A stretch of DNA of 64,000 nt from Schistosoma haematobium. Lineage: Eukaryota > Platyhelminthes > Trematoda > Strigeidida > Schistosomatidae. Positions 60,498 to 64,000 of the stretch are shown here, in pieces. How positions within the stretch are numbered: the first letter of the stretch is position 1; each line of letters opens with the position of its first letter. The notes below the pieces were generated by a model. That model made no database searches. It had not been told where the DNA came from and worked only from the letters and a program-made list of their open reading frames with translations. A program made the translations under genes and the position numbers. The stretch covers positions 82,202,364 to 82,266,363 of the forward strand of contig NC_067196.1 in assembly GCF_000699445.3 (NCBI RefSeq). Reading direction: 5' to 3'.

Positions 60498-60781
60498 CAG
60501 ACAATCAAATCAGAAATTTCCAATCTCTCTTGAGAAAATTGCTCTGTGATATTTTAACCAGAGAACTATTGGCTAATAAATATAAAGATGAACTGAACAT
60601 GATTCAGTCAACCGTTTCTTCCAATCACAACCGATATTGTAATACATTGAATCCACAGAATCCTATCAGCGCCATCAATGACAGAATTTACAATCCCGAT
60701 TCCTCAAATACTGAAACAAAACTATCTTTTAATAACGGAAATTATGACCAAGCTATTTCAACCCCATGTTTTTATCCTAAT
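60498..60781 (+). CDS. C2H2 zinc-finger gene, exon 4
   Basis: Acceptor TTCAG|CAG|ACAATC has two AGs three bases apart (60497 and 60500); both keep the frame. Donor CCTAAT|GTGAGA; a second possible donor lies 11 bases on (GAG|GTGCTT). It encodes NQIRNFQSLLRKLLCDIL and TRELLANKYKDELNMI, a helical stretch, then Asn/Ser-rich sequence. It takes up the phase of exon 3 exactly. Confidence 0.6.
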
Positions 60782-62066
60782 GTGAGACATGAGGTGCTTT
60801 TTTACTTTTTGTTTTCACTTTTGACTACATAATTTGTGGTAATATATATCACAAAGTGCAGTTACTTTAATAAATGTTAGTCTAGATAGGCATTGAGTTG
60901 GTCATTAGAATGTCGACAACTATTTGGTAAATCTTTTTTTACCATCTTGACTAAAGTAAAAATAACAAACCATGAGGAATAAGATGAGTTCATGTACTTC
61001 AGGGCTTTTTGTTCAGCTGCTTAAAATGAAAAAAAAAACAATAGTAATGATTATTTATAACCAATGTACATACTTTGTATCATCTTAATGAAGATCTGTA
61101 GAATAATGATAAGTATCGATGAATTAGAGTGGTAAAATGGAATAATATTTATATGTTACTAACTTTTAAAGCTTTTAGAGGATAATATAACAACTTTCGT
61201 CTAAATTTGAATGAATAGTTTTACAGTATTTGGGTGCCAAGTTGATGCGAGACATTAAGGATGGAGAATGTATTCCTAAGATCTCAGTGAAACGTTGAAT
61301 TTATTTAAAATTCATTCGCTGAGATTTTACAAATACATTCTTCCTCCTTACTGCCTTGGAGAAAAAGTCTAAAAGATATGTAGACATGTTTAGAAAATGG
61401 AAATTAATGTCAACCATAAAATTGGATAGACCTACCAAGTAAAATGGCCAAAACTGAAAAATGAAGTAAGAATGAAAGAGTACGCATTTCCACTGAGTAC
61501 GTGAGAGAAGATATTACGTAACTGAGTGATGAAAATTATGAGTCACTAGAGTAGTACGAGATTTACAGCTGTATCCCTTTGAATATGTAGGTTCGGTTTC
61601 CATCTTTAAGTAGCGGTGGTCTCGCGGAAACATAGCCACTTCTTTGTTGTTGTTTATCATGAGCGATCTTGAAGTGTTAAAATTATCTTCATCAAGTAGA
61701 TAATGACAATGACATTGTCGAAAACATATTCTCTGTAACTTTCCTATTAACATATATCTTGATGTCAAGTTAAGCGATATACTAGCTAGTTTTTCATTTG
61801 TATGGTTCACTGTTGTTGATTTATATTCAATTGATCGAAAGTATTTCGTTTGAATACACCATACAGCTGATCCTCTGGAGGTATAATCGAGTATACGGAC
61901 ATGTACTTGTTAAATAAATGACGAACAACAAATTATCACATCTATTCTTCTCATACTTAACTAACTAGACTTTTGTAAACGTTGACAATTACTTGCCTCG
62001 TTTCACCTTTTTATCTTTTCTACAAACTATGACAATATCTTATCATTGTTTAATTTTATCTTACAG

Positions 62067-62682
62067 TTCTTGAATGAATTACAATCGCTATTGTGCAATA
62101 ACTGTTATTCAGACGATATGAAGGGAAGTGACCATCAACCGACTGTAATGCAAATTTTAACCGATGGGAAGAATAGTTCGTTGTATACATGTTTGGACAA
62201 CTCAACATCATCGTTATTGGAAATTAATTCGAACAGTCAAATGAAAACTCCTTTACTTGGTATGCATAATTCAAACGATAAGTTATTGTGTCCGGAAGTG
62301 ATTGAGAAAAATTCAGTGGATGCTAGTAAACCACAACATTTACAAAAATCATCATATCATTCATTGGCAGCGACATCTATGAGTCAAATGTCAAAGTATT
62401 CCATAAATAATAACGATACTGTTAATACTACCGCTACTACTGTATTCTCTCCTAATTTTTTACATTCAATACATAGTTCAGTAAGAAACCATAACATTCA
62501 AAACTCAACGTTTAATTCTTTATTGTTGATATGTAGTCAACCATATACAACAGTGTCAATTGATTCAGAATCATCGACGTTAACTTCAACATGTACTACT
62601 CACAGACAGCAACAATATACATCAGTTGAAACATCTGTTTCATATCCCTCAAGTCCATTATTCAAATATCGATATCCAATAG
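62067..62682 (+). CDS. C2H2 zinc-finger gene, exon 5
   Basis: Acceptor TTATCTTACAG|TTC and donor CCAATAG|GTATAT. 616 bp, fully open. It begins FLNELQSLLCNNCYSDDMKG, which continues the leucine-rich helical character of exon 4. The rest is Ser/Thr-rich (SSYHSLAATSMSQMSKYS). Intron 4 (60782-62066) before it holds no repeat that I recognise. It ends one base into a codon. Confidence 0.7.
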
Positions 62683-63390
62683 GTATATCACTTTTTTACT
62701 CTCCATATCATCATGTTTATAAATACGTATTTAGAACGTAGAAAAGGATTATTACATATGGGGGTAGTAGTAATCTTAGTAGTATAAGTGTTGGTAGTAG
62801 TTACATCGTTAATAATAGCGGTAATATTAGTACACTATGAGCTAAATAAGGATTTTATTGGTTACTGCTCAGTGATCATTTAATACATGAAAAATGTATA
62901 TACAGTTTCACCCTTATCATTGTAATCGTCCATTTGTGTGCTGCCATTATTATTACCAAACTTTTTCATCTGACACAATTTTATGTGATTTAATGGGATG
63001 CTCTATCCTACTGAGATGTTGAAAATCACGATGAAGCCAATATATCATTCATATCAACTTCAGAACAAATGATCTAACGATTCTGATTCTCAAAGATTAA
63101 GAAAATGACTCTATCTAAACTTTTCAGAGATGTTATTTTGACTTCTGCCAATAAGCCTCAACAGTAAATCATTCGGTTGACTTAGTTCGTAAGTAAAAAT
63201 TAAAAAAGAAGCAGTAGCCGTTTAAAAATACAGCTGTTTCAGTCCAATCAAGTTTTATGCGATGATGAAGTAATTTATCACTTCCGAATACTAAGTTAAC
63301 ATCGATCCGTGACCACCGTAATCTCTGTAAATAGTTTATTTACCTATATATTAATTTATGTTTACTTTGTTGTTATACCCTTTATTCTAG

Positions 63391-63630
63391 ATGATCACAA
63401 ATTTTCGACTACACCTCTTCATTCATCATTATTTTCACCGACTCATATCATGCCAGAAAAAAGTTTTGATGCCACCATTATTACTTCTACCACTCCTGTT
63501 ACTACTATTATTACTACTAATTCGAAAATGAATGAACAAACTATTACTCATCAGTCTCATTTACCTTTTATAAACACTTCGATTGCTCTTAATCAAATAA
63601 ATACCACTAATGTTAATCAGATTTCTATGT

Positions 63631-63681
<51 letters not shown>

Positions 63682-64000
63682 GTAATAATAATAATAATAA
63701 TACTCTTGTTCAAAGTTATTCCGACCTACAATTTATGGATGTTGATAATTATCAATGTGAAAATTCATCAAGCTGTAAACAAACTGTGTCGAATAATACT
63801 AATAATTGTACTACATTTAACACATTTTCATCTGTACGAACACTTACTTCTAATAAACATAGTAATACCACTTCTACCACTAACAATGATACTAACAAAA
63901 GTAGTAGTATTAATAGTTCACTTATTCAGCATAGAACTTCAAATGGTTTATATGTATGCATGGTATGTTCTCGTCAGTTTACTCGTTCTGATATGCTTGT
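63391..64000 (+). CDS. C2H2 zinc-finger gene, exon 6, cut by the window end
   Basis: Acceptor CTTTATTCTAG|ATG; the two first bases complete a codon from exon 5 (Asp). Open to the window edge. It is Thr/Ser-rich, with a run of 16 Asn, one Ser, then 6 Asn encoded by AAT repeats (63633-63701). The last residues read YVCMVCSRQFTRSDMLV: Y-x-C-x2-C-x3-F-x5-L, the first half of a classical C2H2 finger. The His pair and any later fingers lie outside. The product is probably a nuclear DNA-binding regulator; which family member it is cannot be said from half a finger. Confidence 0.75.
63633..63701 (+). repeat. AAT repeat within coding exon (polyasparagine)
   Basis: (AAT)16-AGT-(AAT)6, in frame. Confidence 0.9.

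Noticed and set aside
1..64000. CRISPR arrays, operons, ribosomal RNA genes
   Set aside because: The genome is eukaryotic; no spacer-repeat arrays or rRNA sequence were seen.

Overview
The window looks like a blood fluke (Schistosoma) chromosome. It is AT-rich, and most recognisable coding sequence is decayed flatworm retroelements: CsRn1/Boudicca-like Gypsy LTR elements, RTE-like (SR2-type) and CR1/Jockey-like LINEs, and tRNA-derived SINEs carrying schistosome-type hammerhead ribozymes. The species cannot be fixed from sequence alone. The only host gene I can support is a multi-exon C2H2 zinc-finger gene on the + strand that fills the last 15 kb.

Layout. 1-3.4 kb: decayed RTE-like LINE split by a solo LTR. 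3.6-4.7 kb: CR1-like fragment with an internal deletion. 4.7-6.1 kb: decayed LTR element related to element B. 6.1-16.2 kb: a minus-strand RTE-like LINE split by LTR element A (6429-13321). 16.2-23.7 kb: a Jockey/CR1-like LINE split by LTR element B (17983-23232, minus), which is nearly intact. 24.3-31.1 kb: three copies of a 415-bp LTR-like repeat, one split by a CR1-like LINE. 31.1-34.3 kb: a second CR1-like LINE with ORF1. 34.3-39.6 kb: LTR fragments, a solo LTR and AT-rich DNA. 39.6-43.5 kb: a nearly complete LINE. 43.5-48.8 kb: microsatellite, a ribozyme-bearing SINE and gene-free AT-rich DNA. 48.8-64 kb: the zinc-finger gene, six exons visible, with introns loaded with retroelements.

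How the parts work. Elements A and B share one expression plan. gag is followed by pol in the -1 frame; the overlap holds the slippery heptamer GGGAAAC in the correct phase, then a 6-nt spacer, then a strong GC-rich hairpin. Both carry a tRNA-Trp-like primer site and a C-x2-H-x9-C-x3-C Gag knuckle, and both are flanked by the 4-bp duplication TGTT. B has open gag and pol and LTRs differing at 2 of 320 bases. A has one frameshift in integrase and LTRs differing at 2 of 267. Nested insertions give relative ages: LINEs first, then LTR elements A and B.

The zinc-finger gene was assembled by eye from splice sites. All five intron phases agree (1,0,1,0,1), which supports the model. Its product is Ser/Thr/Asn-rich with a polyasparagine run, and the window ends inside the first zinc finger.
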